Of a DNA stretch of 64,000 nucleotides, positions 1 through 9,689 are shown one piece after another. The stretch is from Euleptes europaea. Its lineage: Eukaryota > Chordata > Lepidosauria > Squamata > Sphaerodactylidae. The notes under the pieces are model-generated. The model saw only the letters and a program-made list of their open reading frames with translations. It was not told the origin of the DNA and did not search any database. The DNA is taken from positions 37,714,882 to 37,778,881 of the forward strand of contig NC_079323.1 of the NCBI RefSeq assembly GCF_029931775.1. The letters run 5' to 3'. Positions within the stretch are counted from its first letter, which is position 1, and each line of letters opens with the position of its first letter. The position numbers were made by a program, and so were the translations under genes.

Positions 1-420
1 TGCATTGCTGCTGTGGTCAAATGGCTAATGATGGACAAGTGGAAAGTAAATCCTAACAAGATGGAAGTGGTTCTGGTCAGGAAAGCTGAGGTCTCGGAGG
101 TATTCTGCTTCCTACATTTGATGGGTTTCAGCTGACCCTTGCTGACTCAGTTTAGAGTCTAGGGGCTATCCTTAACCTAGCATTAATGCCAGAGTTTTAT
201 TTAGGGCTGTATTTGATTAATTTATTTTTATTCTATTTATTTATTCAACACTCTTATATCCCACTCTCCCTGGCAGGGAGTTTTTATTTATTTATTTAGT
301 TCTATTTATTTAGTTAGTTTTTATTAATCTGCAGTCCTAATAGAGATTTTAAGCTGTTACCTTTTACTTGTTTCATTTGTTGTATTATTGATATTGTAAG
401 GCAAGCTGTATAGAGTACTG
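1..420 (+). mobile_element. L2/CR1-like LINE fragment
   Basis: The first ~150 bases translate to a degraded reverse transcriptase C-terminal segment: the reading MDKWKVNPNKMEVVLV matches the ...NKLKLNPDKTEVLLV... stretch that follows the YADD box in L2/CR1-clade LINEs. The rest is AT-rich decayed 3' sequence with a (TTTA)n-like run. No intact frame. The clade call is from memory of the motif, so L2 versus CR1 is uncertain. Confidence 0.55.
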
Positions 421-437
421 CAAGATAGAAAGGCAGC

Positions 438-473
438 TAATAATAATAACAGCAGCAGCAACAACAACAATAA
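438..473. repeat. Short AAT/CAG/AAC-type simple repeat
   Basis: A run of TAATAATAAC, AGCAGC and AACAACAAC triplets closing the LINE fragment, typical of L2-like LINE 3' tails in lizards. Confidence 0.6.
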
Positions 474-589
474 ACAAGTTAATTCCTCTGCAAAAAGTAC
501 TCCCATCTTCATTTATCCCATGTGGTTGGTCCCTATCTTGATATCGACAATGTGGCCTCATGAATTCATGCCACGGTAACTACATGGCT

Positions 590-1255
590 AGACTATTGGT
601 AACACATTATACATGGGTCTGCCCTTGAATACAACCCAGAAACTTCAGCAGCTCAATTACTATCAGGAGTAAGGTGCATTTTGCATAATACACCTAGTCT
701 GCAATTGCTCCATTGGTTACCGATTAGTTTCCAGATTCTTCAGGGTGCTGGTACTTAGTGAAACTTTGTTTCATGAGGAAAGGTTGAAGGAGCTGCATAT
801 GTGTAGCCTGAAGAGGAGAAGACTGAGAGGGGATATGATAACCATCTTCAAGTACTTGAAGGGCTGTCATATGGAGAATGGTGCTGAGTTGTTTTCTGTT
901 GCCCCAGAAAGTCGGACCAGAACCAACGGGTTGAAATTAAATCAAAAGAGTTTCTGTCTTGACATTAGGAAGAATTTTCTAACAGAGCAGTTCCTCAGTG
1001 GAACAGAGTTCCTCGAGAGATGGTAAATGCTCCTTCCCTGGAGGTTTTTAAGCTGAGGCTAGATGGCCATCTGTCAGCAATGCTGATTCTATGACCTCAG
1101 GCAGTTCATGGGAGGGAGGGCACCTTGGCCATCTTTTAGGCATGGAGTAGGGGTCACTGGGTGTGTGTGTGGGAGGTAGTTGTGAGTTTCCTGCATTGTG
1201 CAGAAGGTTGGACTAGATGACCCTGGTGGTCCCTTCCAACTCTATGATTCTGTTC
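590..1255 (+). mobile_element. CR1-type LINE 3' end
   Basis: From about 745 to 1025 an open frame encodes the CR1 ORF2 C-terminal region (RRRLRGDMITIFKYLKG, then LDIRKNFLTEQF), downstream of the reverse transcriptase. It is followed by the diagnostic CR1 3' end AGGTTGGACTAGATGACC ... TTCCAACTCTATGATTCT at about 1205-1253. Bases 590-745 resemble the upstream LINE segment (CTCCATTGGTTACCGATTAG) of L2-like elements and may be a separate fragment. The element is 5'-truncated and decayed. Confidence 0.75.
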
Positions 1256-1369
1256 GAGGACCACTTCTATTGATTCACTCTGCGGCAACAGTGCTGCGCA
1301 TCTGAGCAAAGCATTCTGAGTATGCCAATGAGCAAGACAGCTGTTCATACCCAAGCATTTTTTTTGTGA

Positions 1370-1640
1370 CTTCCACCTGGTGGAATAGCCTGGCTGATGG
1401 AGTCAGAAAGGCTTCCACACTTTTATTATTCTGTAGAATGTTCAAAATGGAATTGTCCAGGAGGATATTTTTAAAGGGAGTAGGGTTGTAGCTTTAACGT
1501 CTGGATTTTTTTAGGCAGTTTCATTGCACTGTTTCTTGTATGTATTATATTGTTTGATTGTAGTATTTCTCTCATTGAAATTCAGCGAGCCTCAGTGAGA
1601 AAGGCAGGCTATAAATGAAGTAAATAAATACATATTCATG
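1370..1640 (+). mobile_element. L2-like LINE 3' tail
   Basis: TGGAATAGCCTGGCTGATGG and TTCAAAATGGAATTG resemble the end of the L2 ORF (W N x L P ... F K), followed by AGGCTATAAATGAAGTAAATAAATA, the usual type of 3' tail of this clade in lizards. No coding capacity remains. Confidence 0.55.
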
Positions 1641-1649
1641 GGATAAATA

Positions 1650-2200
1650 CATGGCTGGGAAGAAAAGACATGGGGCATGCATGAGAGATAAAACATGGCA
1701 TATTTCATACACTAAATCCAATACACATAGTAATTAAATGGTTACATTTAAAGAACAGCCGAGACAGCAGATGAATCTGTTTAAGATTATCAAAAAGGAC
1801 AGCATAATACACATCAAATGCCATTGAACACAGCCTTTCCATCCCTGCTACCTTCTGTCCTTGGGATGGTTCAAAGACACAATAGGTGTTTTTCTTCATA
1901 CAATCTACCCCTGCATATACTCTTACAAGGAAAAGAGTACCTGGAAAACCAGTGATCATGATATGATTGGGGAAAGCGCTGCTGTGATCATGGGAACTGC
2001 TGTCAGCCATTCCTGTGATTGCCAACCTGATTGTTCACAGATTACTTCAAGCCTGTACGCTGGTACAGTCAGGATAGTTTCGTAAAGGGGAAAAAAAGCA
2101 TTGTACAAAAAGTGGGTACAATTGTGACTCTACAAACTTCTTATTGCCATCTGCTAAAAACGTATTGCAATTGAAGCATGAAGCTGGTATATTGGGCTAG
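1650..2200. other. No recognisable feature
   Basis: AT-rich unique-looking sequence. Overlapping open frames of 74 and 106 codons on opposite strands show no family motif and are likely chance. Confidence 0.5.
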
Positions 2201-2219
2201 GTAATAAAGCATTTTTTAT

Positions 2220-2634
2220 CCTGATCAAGCCCGTGAACGCACTAGCCACTTACCTCGCAAGTTACACGCGTCCAGTACGCAAGTATCCAAAACGCCTTTA
2301 AATTCCTGTTCCCACCGCGCCTCCTTTCTCCGCTGCATTTGATAATCCCCAGACCGGCACGCTCCCATGCATTCCCAGACGGCGCTCCAAGCAAGGACGG
2401 CGATTGGTCAGCGTTACTAAGGGAGGCGGGAAGAGTGCAGGGATTGGCTGGCAGCAGGAAGTGGGCTGGCAGCAGGAAGTGGATTTAATACTCATTGCAT
2501 GTTCTCACTTTAAGGCTCCGGAGGTGGAAGACGTTTTATTTTTTTAATTCAAAAAATAAGCGGATGCGCTTAACGTGGAGGAATTGTGTTCTGGAGACGT
2601 CCTCGGAATCCTTCGGGTGAGATGAACTGGGAAC
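2220..2634 (+). promoter_or_regulatory. Candidate CpG-rich promoter with CCAAT and ETS-like sites
   Basis: This stretch stands out from its AT-rich surroundings by GC and CpG content (ACGCGTCC, CACCGCGCC, GACGGCGCTCC, GACGGCGATTGG). It holds two inverted CCAAT boxes (GATTGGTCAG near 2402, GATTGGCTGG near 2442) and two AGGAAGTGG ETS-type sites (about 2456-2480). No canonical TATA box is placed where one would be expected. This is the pattern of a broadly active CpG-island promoter directed to the + strand, and it is followed directly by an ATG and a consensus splice donor. What is seen is composition and motifs; transcription is inferred. It could instead be a GC-rich repeat. Confidence 0.55.
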
Positions 2635-2671
2635 ATGCAAGGAAAGCTCGCGGAAATCAGAGCTGCAAATG
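2635..2671 (+). CDS. Candidate first coding exon of an unidentified host gene
   Basis: An ATG 37 bases before a perfect GTAAGT donor (2672) opens the reading MQGKLAEIRAAN plus one base (phase 1). I preferred this ATG because joining it to the candidate exon at 3271 keeps the frame open. An upstream ATG at 2622 in another frame (MNWEHARKARG) is possible, but the same splice would then create a stop. A GTGAGA at 2616 is an alternative donor for a purely untranslated exon. I do not recognise the protein. A non-coding transcript is also possible. Confidence is limited because no further exons could be assigned. Confidence 0.4.
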
Positions 2672-3270
2672 GTAAGTGTGGACATGGCCCTGGTTTAGAC
2701 ATTGAAGGTTTTAGTAATATCCAAATTCCAGATTTGGGGGGGGGGGCGGTGGCAAGTGCATGGGATTGTGAAGGGGAAGTACATAGGACATATAGGCTAT
2801 CCTTTCTTAGATTTGAGTCAGTAGCTCCTTAGCACCTTAGGTTTTGGGGGTATAACCTTTTGAGAGTCAAAGTTTATACGCTGAAAATCTAGCTCTTCTG
2901 TCCTCCTGAAACATTCATCGTTCCCATCACAGTTAGGCTTATCGACTTTTTGACAGAATTGCCCCTGCCCATAACCATACAACAAAGTGCTGTTTTGAGT
3001 CACGTTGTGTATTTAAAGGAGTTGTATTCTGCCTTTTCTATGTTCAAAATATCGTAATGGCTTTCCGCTTTGATGAGAATACTGAAAATTCATTGGGATA
3101 TTTGGTCTCTTTTTAGAACTAGTCTGATGAATGCCTTCTCACCTTTGGCTTTGATAGTCTCTTGCCTTGGAAGACATTAAAAGAAGAGTGATAACTGAGT
3201 TATTTTTATTATCTGTTGTTCAAGTTCGAGTTCCTGATTAGGACTGGCTATTTGTTGTTTTTCTTCGGAG

Positions 3271-3317
3271 AGTCAAGGTCAAGAGTGTTTAGTTGCCATG
3301 GACATTTGGAATGCAAG
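3271..3317 (+). CDS. Candidate second coding exon
   Basis: A pyrimidine-rich stretch (TTGTTGTTTTTCTTCGGAG) gives an acceptor at 3270, and AAG|GTAAGT gives a strong donor after 3317. The 47 bases joined to the one base left by the exon at 2635-2671 make 16 codons, ESRSRVFSCHGHLECK, ending in phase 0. Both splice sites are close to consensus and the phases fit, but short AG...GTAAGT pairs also arise by chance and the peptide matches no family I know. The first intron would be 599 bases. Confidence 0.3.
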
Positions 3318-3329
3318 GTAAGTATAAAA

Positions 3330-4350
3330 ACTGTAAATAACTGGAATAAAAACTGTAAATTTAGAGGAAAAGACTTAAACATAAAAAAGGACCATGGATT
3401 TGATGGATGGGGAAAGGGATTTTGGCTAAGTTCTTTATAAACTTAATGTAACCTTTTTTTCTCTTGAATTTATATGTGCTCATTTGTTTAAAAAAATAAA
3501 AGAATCTAAACATGCCCCCTTGGTCACACATTTTATTTATGGCAGAACAAATGTTGATAGTGACTGAACCGTTCTCTGTCTAGCTGTGGGCCACTGTAGA
3601 CAATCATTATAATTCCCAAAGTCCCCTGGGGAGAGGGAGTGACTATAGAAGTCTGTAGAGCAGATATGTCGTAGGTGAAGAAAAAATTGATTCAGTGTCT
3701 TCCCACGCCCCTTTCTCCCAGCCACAAACAAATAGGAGAAAGATTACCATTTAGTAATAGGGGCATAACAAAAGAGGAAGACCTATTCATCACCAATGAG
3801 TGTAACACTGCAAATTCTTCCACGTGGATGATTTAACCAAAAAACAGATGCAGACTTTCATTAGTCTGAAGCATTTGCTTTATTTATCACATTCCTGAAA
3901 CAAAGGCCAACAGATGTGACTAGCGCCAGATTAGGCAACACATCTTAATGATAAAAGACAGGAATATGTAATTGAAGCAGATGGGATAGCAGCAACTACA
4001 ATGACTGCGGGTAACTGGCAGAATTTGGAGAATGCTATCAGTACATACCTGATTTCCAAGCTTGGCCAACAAGCATACTCCAATGCACAGCTGAGCCATA
4101 GGTTGAGCCTCGTTAATTTCTGGATTGCAGCTGTAGTTCTTAAAGATAAGGTCCTTCATTCGTCACATAATATTTGTTATTATCACTTGATTCTCCGAAT
4201 AAAGAAAGCAGGTATAAGATCTCCAGTTAACGAGAACATGGGCATTTTAGCATTTAGGACATATCAGTAATTTAAATCATCCATTCTCAAAATGTAATGT
4301 AATTATTGAATCCTGATATTGTTCCTGAGTGGCAATTTTAATCTACCGTA
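3330..4350. other. No recognisable feature (possible intron)
   Basis: AT-rich sequence without conserved frames or clear repeats. If the exons upstream are real this is probably intron. Confidence 0.4.
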
Positions 4351-4361
4351 AACATCCTCCC

Positions 4362-4571
4362 TAGGGTTGCCAACCTCCAGGTAGTAGCTGGAGATCTCCT
4401 GCTATTACAACTGATCTCCAGCCAATAGAGGTCAGTTCACCTGGAGAAAATGGCCACTTTGGCAATTGGACTCTATGATATTGAAGTCCCTCCCCTCCCC
4501 AAACCCCACCCTCCTCAGGCTCCACCCCCCAAAACCTCCCGCCAATAGCGAAGAGGGACCTGGCAACCCTA
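4362..4571 (+). mobile_element. hAT-type MITE (TAGGGTTGCC family)
   Basis: Complete copy of the dominant repeat of this window. It starts TAGGGTTGCCAACCTCCAGG and ends ACCTGGCAACCCTA, giving ~11 bp terminal inverted repeats, and is flanked by 8 bp near-identical duplications (ATCCTCCC at 4354, ATCCTCTC at 4572). The length near 210 bp and lack of coding capacity mark a non-autonomous element. The 8 bp duplication and TAGGG end fit the hAT superfamily. Confidence 0.85.
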
Positions 4572-4706
4572 ATCCTCTCTAGGTCCCTAGGCCTTGGCCA
4601 TTCCAACCAAAATATCAGTCGACAGGTTGAGGCAATTCTTTAACAGGAATTAGGGCTGCCAACCTCCAGGCACTACAATAACAACATATGCTGAATAACG
4701 TAAGCT

Positions 4707-5087
4707 GAGAAAACCAAGCAGCACCAAGCTCAATTGTTAATTATAACAAGACTTTAGAGTTAAACAAAAACACCAAATACTATCATGCAGACATGAACAT
4801 ATATTAATCACCATATATGCTATAAAGATTTACAATCCAAAATCTCCAGTAAGATACTGAAATTATACAATAACTAATAAATGTATTACTTCAACTTTCA
4901 ATAGAAAATAGTCACAGAGTATGTTCCATCACACAATTTCTAAAAGAATCCCTTCAAAATATAAGTCTCATAGGATTGCTCCACAGTATCGGTGCAAGTT
5001 CCAAACGTAGGTATGAAGAAATTCAAACTAAGGCAAATCCAAAGGAAAAGTCCAAAGAAGTCCAAAACGACACCTCCGGGTTTAGTG
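4707..5087 (-). repeat. PLE1 left inverted arm
   Basis: Reverse complement of 5816-6196, same length (381 bp). It begins GAGAAAACCAAGCAGCACC and ends CCTCCGGGTTTAGTG. On this side the arm is separated from the target duplication by a 31 nt tail. Confidence 0.85.
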
Positions 5088-5515
5088 GTTCATGTGTGAT
5101 GTGCCCATATAGCCTTCCTATTAAAGAACTTAGCTCTTCTACCTCCAATTTTAAATATACTCTTCAACACTTCACTAATTGCCAGTCTAAAAATGTTATT
5201 TACGTGGTCCTCTGTCCATGTTTCAAATATTATATTGGCTCAACATTACGCCAATTAAAAATCCGCATCAGTGAGCATAAAACCAGGATCCGCTCCAAAA
5301 CTCTTGAGGCACCACTTACTGAACATTATCTCAAGATGGGACATTCTGAGAATGACATTTTATTTTTTGCCCTGTGGCAATATAAACCTCGTTCCTATCA
5401 TCAGGAGGATATTGCCAAAATATTACATCAGCAAGAACTTAGACACATCTATTTATTTAAATCGCTCTCCCCCGCCGGTTTGAACAATGTGTTCGACCTA
5501 TCTGTCTTTCTTTAA
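5088..5515 (+). CDS. PLE protein C-terminus with GIY-YIG endonuclease (partial)
   Basis: The frame is open from 4976, but its first ~37 codons are read from the inverted arm and are not part of the original protein. Genuine PLE coding starts near 5088 with a cysteine pair (SCVMCPY) and HFTNC, matching the zinc-finger-like C..C ... H...C stretch before the PLE endonuclease. The GIY-YIG core follows: VIYVVLCPC ... YYIGSTLRQLKIRISEHKTR (about 5197-5288), with the catalytic Arg in the RISEH region. The family protein continues to the stop after FDLSVFL. The longer copy at 30.7-32.2 kb shows the same order (VKELSS, FSNC, VGSTMRTVRTRICEHRSR, ending FSRFL). The endonuclease is expected to nick target DNA for priming by the PLE reverse transcriptase, which this copy lacks. 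Confidence 0.8.
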
Positions 5516-5785
5516 AAATCTCTATGTGGTCTTGATTTTACTCAGCTGTGCCGACAGACCCAGGTCTCTTAATGGAGGCTTGCAATGAGGTTTCTTACCA
5601 GCTATCAGAGATAGATAGAAACCCTACGGGACGCTGGTCAAATGATGGTAAGCTGTTGCATGCTTGATTAAAATGTAGTAATTAATTTATGAATGGTTAT
5701 ATTAGACTGAATGGTTAACTGTGATCTTTGGGCTATTAAAAATATTTTTAGAGGTTTATTAACCCGACATGAATTGATAAGGAGA

Positions 5786-5843
5786 CGACAACTGATGAAG
5801 CAACCGCGAAACGAACACTAAACCCGGAGGTGTCGTTTTGGAC
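5786..5843 (+). ncRNA. Hammerhead ribozyme motif in PLE1
   Basis: Conserved core CTGATGA (5792-5798), a two-pair stem II (GC-AACC-GC) and GAAA. Stem III pairs ACGAACAC with GTGTCGT (5830-5836) with one bulged A, and U at 5837 lies at the cleavage position. Stem I is weak (three pairs, CAA/TTG), which lowers confidence in activity. Minimal stem II is usual in PLE hammerheads. The right arm (5816 onward) begins inside stem III, so the left arm carries only a half motif. Confidence 0.65.
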
Positions 5844-6196
5844 TTCTTTGGACTTTTCCTTTGGATTTGCCTTAGTTTGAATTTCTTCATACCTACGTTT
5901 GGAACTTGCACCGATACTGTGGAGCAATCCTATGAGACTTATATTTTGAAGGGATTCTTTTAGAAATTGTGTGATGGAACATACTCTGTGACTATTTTCT
6001 ATTGAAAGTTGAAGTAATACATTTATTAGTTATTGTATAATTTCAGTATCTTACTGGAGATTTTGGATTGTAAATCTTTATAGCATATATGGTGATTAAT
6101 ATATGTTCATGTCTGCATGATAGTATTTGGTGTTTTTGTTTAACTCTAAAGTCTTGTTATAATTAACAATTGAGCTTGGTGCTGCTTGGTTTTCTC
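5816..6196 (+). repeat. PLE1 right inverted arm (3' end)
   Basis: Ends GGTGCTGCTTGGTTTTCTC directly against the second target duplication at 6197. GTGCTG lies 12 nt from the terminus, as in the copy at 30.0 kb. Confidence 0.85.
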
Positions 6197-6554
6197 AACC
6201 TCCAGGCACTAGCTGGGGATCTCTTGCTATTACAACTAATCTCCAGCTGATAAAGATCAGTTTACCTGGAGAAAATGGCCACTTTGGCAACTGGACTCTA
6301 TGGCATTGAAGTCTTTCCCCTCACCAACCCCCACCTTCCTCAGGCTCCGCCTAAAAAATCTCCAGGTGTTTCTTAACCTGGAGCTGGCAACCCTACCAGG
6401 AATCCACTGGGTGTTTGGTGTTTTGTTTTGTTTTTGCCACACAACAGCAGCAACAATTTCCATTTTGCTGGCTTCCCTTCCCTTCCCTTTCATTTTGATT
6501 AAGGGTTGCTTGTTAGCTGAGATTTCCCCTTGATGACTGCCCAGCATTGTTTTT

Positions 6555-6725
6555 ACTGCTGATAGCCTGGCAACGCCTATTTAACTGACGTTTTAATTGA
6601 TGTAAAGTAATTTAAAATTCATATTTAATTAAGTTATCTATTGTTTGATATTTTTGTTGTGAGCCGTTCAGAGCCTGATCTAGTCAGGAATGGGCAGCAT
6701 ACAAATCAAATAAATAGATACATAA
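6555..6725 (+). mobile_element. L2-like LINE 3' tail
   Basis: GAGCCGTTCAGAGCCTGATC ... GGGCAGCATACAAATCAAATAAATA is a typical L2-clade 3' terminus with an (AAATAAAT)-like tail. Confidence 0.55.
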
Positions 6726-6857
6726 ACTTCTGTTGATTGATTTCTACTGTTTTGTTCAGAGGGGAATTGTGGCCGCATGCTTCACTCACAGTGATTCCAA
6801 GACTTGATCCACAGAACTACAAGTTAAAAAATATTAAGCAATATTAAGCTGGTAATG

Positions 6858-7155
6858 ATCTTTCTAGTGTTAAGCTGCAGTACTGCAGTCAAAAGCTCTG
6901 CTCACGACCTGAGTTCAATCCCAACGGAAGTTGGTTTTCAGGTAGCCGGCTCAAGGTTGACTCAGCCTTCCATCCTTCTAAGGTCGGTAAAATGAGTACC
7001 CAGCTTGCTGGGGGTAAAGGGAAGATGACTGGGGAAGGCACTGGCAAACCACCCCGCAAACAATGTCTGCCTAGAAAACGTCAGGATGTAATGTCACCCC
7101 ATGGGTCAGGAATGACCCGGTGTTTGCACAGGGGACCTTTACCTTTTAATTATCT
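6858..7155 (+). mobile_element. tRNA-derived SINE
   Basis: The head contains a B-box-like GAGTTCAATCCC and an upstream A-box-like region. The body (GACTCAGCCTTCCATCCTTC, then GAAGGCACTGGCAAACCACC) and an end CAGGGGACCTTTACCTTTT match the reverse complement of 11092-11392. Two copies in opposite orientation confirm the ~300 bp unit. I do not assign a named family. Confidence 0.75.
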
Positions 7156-7216
7156 TTCTCTGCCCGAAGACTGCTGTAAGTCAGAATAGACAATGCAGAG
7201 CTACATGGGCCAACAT

Positions 7217-7430
7217 TAGGGTTGCCAACCTCCAGGTGGAGGCTGGAGTTTTTCTAGCATTACAACTGCTCTCTAAACTAAGGAGATCATTTCCCCCTGG
7301 AGAAAATGGCTGCTTCAGAAGGTGAACTCTGTGGTATCACATTCAGGCTGAGCCCTCTCCTCTCCTCAGAGTCCTCCTTTCCCTTCCCATGCCCTGCCCT
7401 CAGCGCTTCAAGAATTTCCCAACGATTGCA
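7217..7430 (+). mobile_element. Divergent TAGGGTTGCC MITE
   Basis: Starts TAGGGTTGCCAACCTCCAGG but the interior differs from the main type (CTCTCTAAACTAAGGAGATC, CTCTGTGGTATCACATTC). The right end is decayed (AGAATTTCCCAACGATT). Confidence 0.6.
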
Positions 7431-7557
7431 CTAGCCAACAGTATTTCTTGGTATAAGGCAGCTTCATAAGCTAACTTCGTGGTTTTCACTTTTCATTTGG
7501 TTTTATTTATTTATTATTAGGATATTTATAGACCACCTTTCCTTTTGTAAGGCATTA

Positions 7558-7642
7558 TTCCCCATTGAAGTCCCTCCCTTCCCCGAACCCCACCCTCCTC
7601 AGGCTCCACTTCCAAAATATCCAAGTATTTCCCAACCTACAG
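7558..7642 (+). mobile_element. MITE fragment
   Basis: CATTGAAGTCCCTCCCTTCC to AAGTATTTCCCAACCT is the 3' third of the main MITE, truncated on the left. Confidence 0.65.
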
Positions 7643-7679
7643 AACTCTGATGTCTCATCTGAAAAGGCCTGCCTTTTGT

Positions 7680-8580
7680 TGGGGAGAGCAATATGCTGGA
7701 GCAGGTGGTTGTGTCTCAGCTCCAGGGGCTCTTGGAAGAGACTGATTTTCTGGTCCTTTTTCAATCTGGCTTCAGGCATGGATTTGAAAGAGACTGCTTT
7801 GGTCGCCTTGGTTGATGACCTCTACCAAGAACTAGATAGGGGAAGTGTGACCCTGATAATTCTGCTGGCCTCTCAGCAGCCTTCGATATCGTTGACCATA
7901 GCTTCCTTACTAATCTGCCTCTTGACACTAGGGCAAAAGGTCACTTGTGTTATGGTGGTTCAAGTTCTGTTTGGCAGGTTGGTCTCAGAAGGTGGTATGG
8001 GGGGATTCCTGCTTTGAGTCTGCCCCATGGCCATTGTCCTGTGGAGTTCTGCAGGGTTTGATCTTATTCCCCATGCTATTTTTTATCCCCCCCCCCATGC
8101 TATTTAATACCTACATGAAGCTACTGGGAGAGATCATCAGAACGTCTGGGCTGTGGTTTCACTAATATGTGGATGATACCCAGCTCTGCCTTTATTTTCC
8201 ATCTGATGTTGTTAATGTTCTGAACTGGTGCTTGAAGTCAGTGGACTGGATGATGGTGAACAAGCTGAAACATAATCCTGACAAGACAGAGGTTCTTTGG
8301 CAGATGAGAGGTATGAGATCTCCCCTTTCTTGGATGGGGCTACACTCTCCTTGAAAACTCAGTTTTGCAGTTTGGGACTGCTGCTTGACACAGTGGCCAA
8401 CTTAGAGAATTGGGTGGCTTCTGTGGTTCACAGTTCATTTGTCCAGATTTGGCTGGTACATCAGCTGCAAGCATTCCTGGTTCAGTCTGATTTAGCCACA
8501 GTGATCCATGCCACAGTTACATCTAGAATGGACTATTGCAAAACACTTGTAGGTGTTCTGAGGTTCATGGGTAAATCATG
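7680..8580 (+). mobile_element. L2-clade LINE reverse transcriptase fragment
   Basis: Pieces of an L2 reverse transcriptase appear in order in shifting frames: a dispersed AFDIVDHSFL-like reading near 7885, LSCGVLQGLILFPMLF (box before the active site) near 8037-8090, YVDDTQLCLYF near 8165 (YADD-box equivalent), and VNKLKHNPDKTEVLW near 8257-8300. The region ends in GYSRMDYCKTL-like C-terminal sequence (8527). The frame is broken several times (ordinary decay), so the copy is inactive. Clade assignment follows these motifs. Confidence 0.75.
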
Positions 8581-8589
8581 CAAAGAAAC

Positions 8590-9165
8590 AAACATAATCC
8601 TATGAAGCTGAAACCTAAACAACAACCTGTTTCTACCTTCTTAGGGTTGCTATGGTTTAAATAGGTTGCAGCAAAGAGACTGATTCAGCGTCCTTAAATC
8701 CCCTTGTGCTTGGTTCTATATCCCTGACAAATTGAAACTTCTTGGTTCCATTTTTAAAGTGACTTGCAGTATATTTATCGCTAGGAAGTGACCATTAATT
8801 TTGCATTGTGGGACAAGTTACATTTCTCCTGTGTGCTCTATAGCTTTCTCATCATTTCCAGGTCCCCCACATTTCTTCCATTTGGTTTTGCTGTGGTCTG
8901 CATTTCTAAGATTAATAAAAAATACATTCTGCTCTCACTTCAGTCTGATCCTTCCTTCTCAAGTGATGACCTTGATGTATTAGTCAAAGTTCAAATAGAA
9001 ATACTTTTCTGAGAGTAGACCTGCTCAGCATCCCTCTGTGGTTGTGATAAATCACTTCTCTGTGAAACATCATCATCTGCATTGGAGAACCAATTGGAGG
9101 GAGAAGAACTAAGGCAAATGTTCGTGAGGAAGCCAATTTCTGCTTGATACCAAAAGACAACCATA
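8590..9165. other. No recognisable feature
   Basis: Mostly unique-looking sequence. Short open frames carry no family motif. Confidence 0.45.
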
Positions 9166-9169
9166 ACTG

Positions 9170-9682
9170 TCTAGAGTGTCCTTCCCGATCGACTTTCAGA
9201 CTGTAATAATAATAGCTTTTCCCTGTGGTTCCTCGCAAGTGCTAGAAGCTGATGCTCTAGCACTTGTGAGAAACTGTGGGGAAAAGCAGCCAGGGAGGAA
9301 AGCAGCCTGGGAAACCAGGGACACCAGGCAGAGCGCGGCAGAGAAGGCTCGCACACGGGGGCACCAGGGAAGCCCAGAGATGCAGCAAAGCAAAAAAGAA
9401 AGCCTGCACCGCCGCCAAACCGCTGAGTGGCAGTAGGGCGGGGGGGGGGGGGTGAAACTGGCTAGCTGGAGACTAAGATAGGAACAGGATAGGGGGCAGG
9501 AAAAGCCTCATTCTGGCTCTTCCGCTTGCCTTGTAAGTGACGTCATTGTGTAGATGATGCTGGCCACTCCCCCTCTCTTCCCCCACCTACTTCCACCCGC
9601 CAACCAGCTGAGAGTTGGCAGGCAACAGCAGCAATGGGTGGTAGATTGCCCGCCATAGCCGAGCAGTTGGCAACCCTATCTA
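9170..9682. mobile_element. GC-rich repeat with internal hairpin and MITE-like right end
   Basis: GC-rich island in AT-rich DNA with a near-perfect hairpin (CAAGTGCTAGA ... TCTAGCACTTG, 9236-9267), a G-run at 9440, and a right end GTTGGCAACCCTA like the MITE terminus. It may be a longer non-autonomous relative of the MITE. The left end is not defined. Confidence 0.35.
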
Positions 9683-9689
9683 CTAAACA

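Larger units (their letters stand above)
4676..6196 (+). mobile_element. Penelope-like element with inverted terminal arms (PLE1)
   Basis: The insert is bounded by a 15-16 bp target duplication (AACCTCCAGGCACTA at 4661-4675 and 6197-6211; one more matching C lies at 4660 and 6196). Inside come a 31 nt unpaired tail (4676-4706), a 381 bp arm (4707-5087), a unique centre and the reverse complement of the arm (5816-6196). By eye the arms have no indels and no obvious substitutions. The centre encodes the C-terminal GIY-YIG part of a PLE protein and a hammerhead motif. Inverted pLTR-like arms, a short tail on one side and a hammerhead are established hallmarks of Penelope-like elements. The reverse transcriptase part is absent, so the copy is 5'-truncated. 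Arm identity suggests a young insertion. Confidence 0.85.
4651..6395 (+). mobile_element. hAT-type MITE split by a Penelope-like element
   Basis: Left part 4651-4675 (TAGGGCTGCCAACCTCCAGG...), right part from 6197 to GGCAACCCTA at 6395. Flanking 8-mers ACAGGAAT (4643) and CCAGGAAT (6396) are the MITE's own target duplication. The interruption is the Penelope-like element at 4676-6196. Confidence 0.85.

Noticed and set aside
4362-4571. The ~210 bp repeat as a tRNA or 7SL SINE
   Set aside because: It has terminal inverted repeats and perfect 8 bp target duplications, no A/B boxes and no A-rich tail.
4976-5087. First 37 codons of the 179-codon PLE1 frame as real protein
   Set aside because: They are read from the inverted arm, whose complement is 3' untranslated sequence at the other end.
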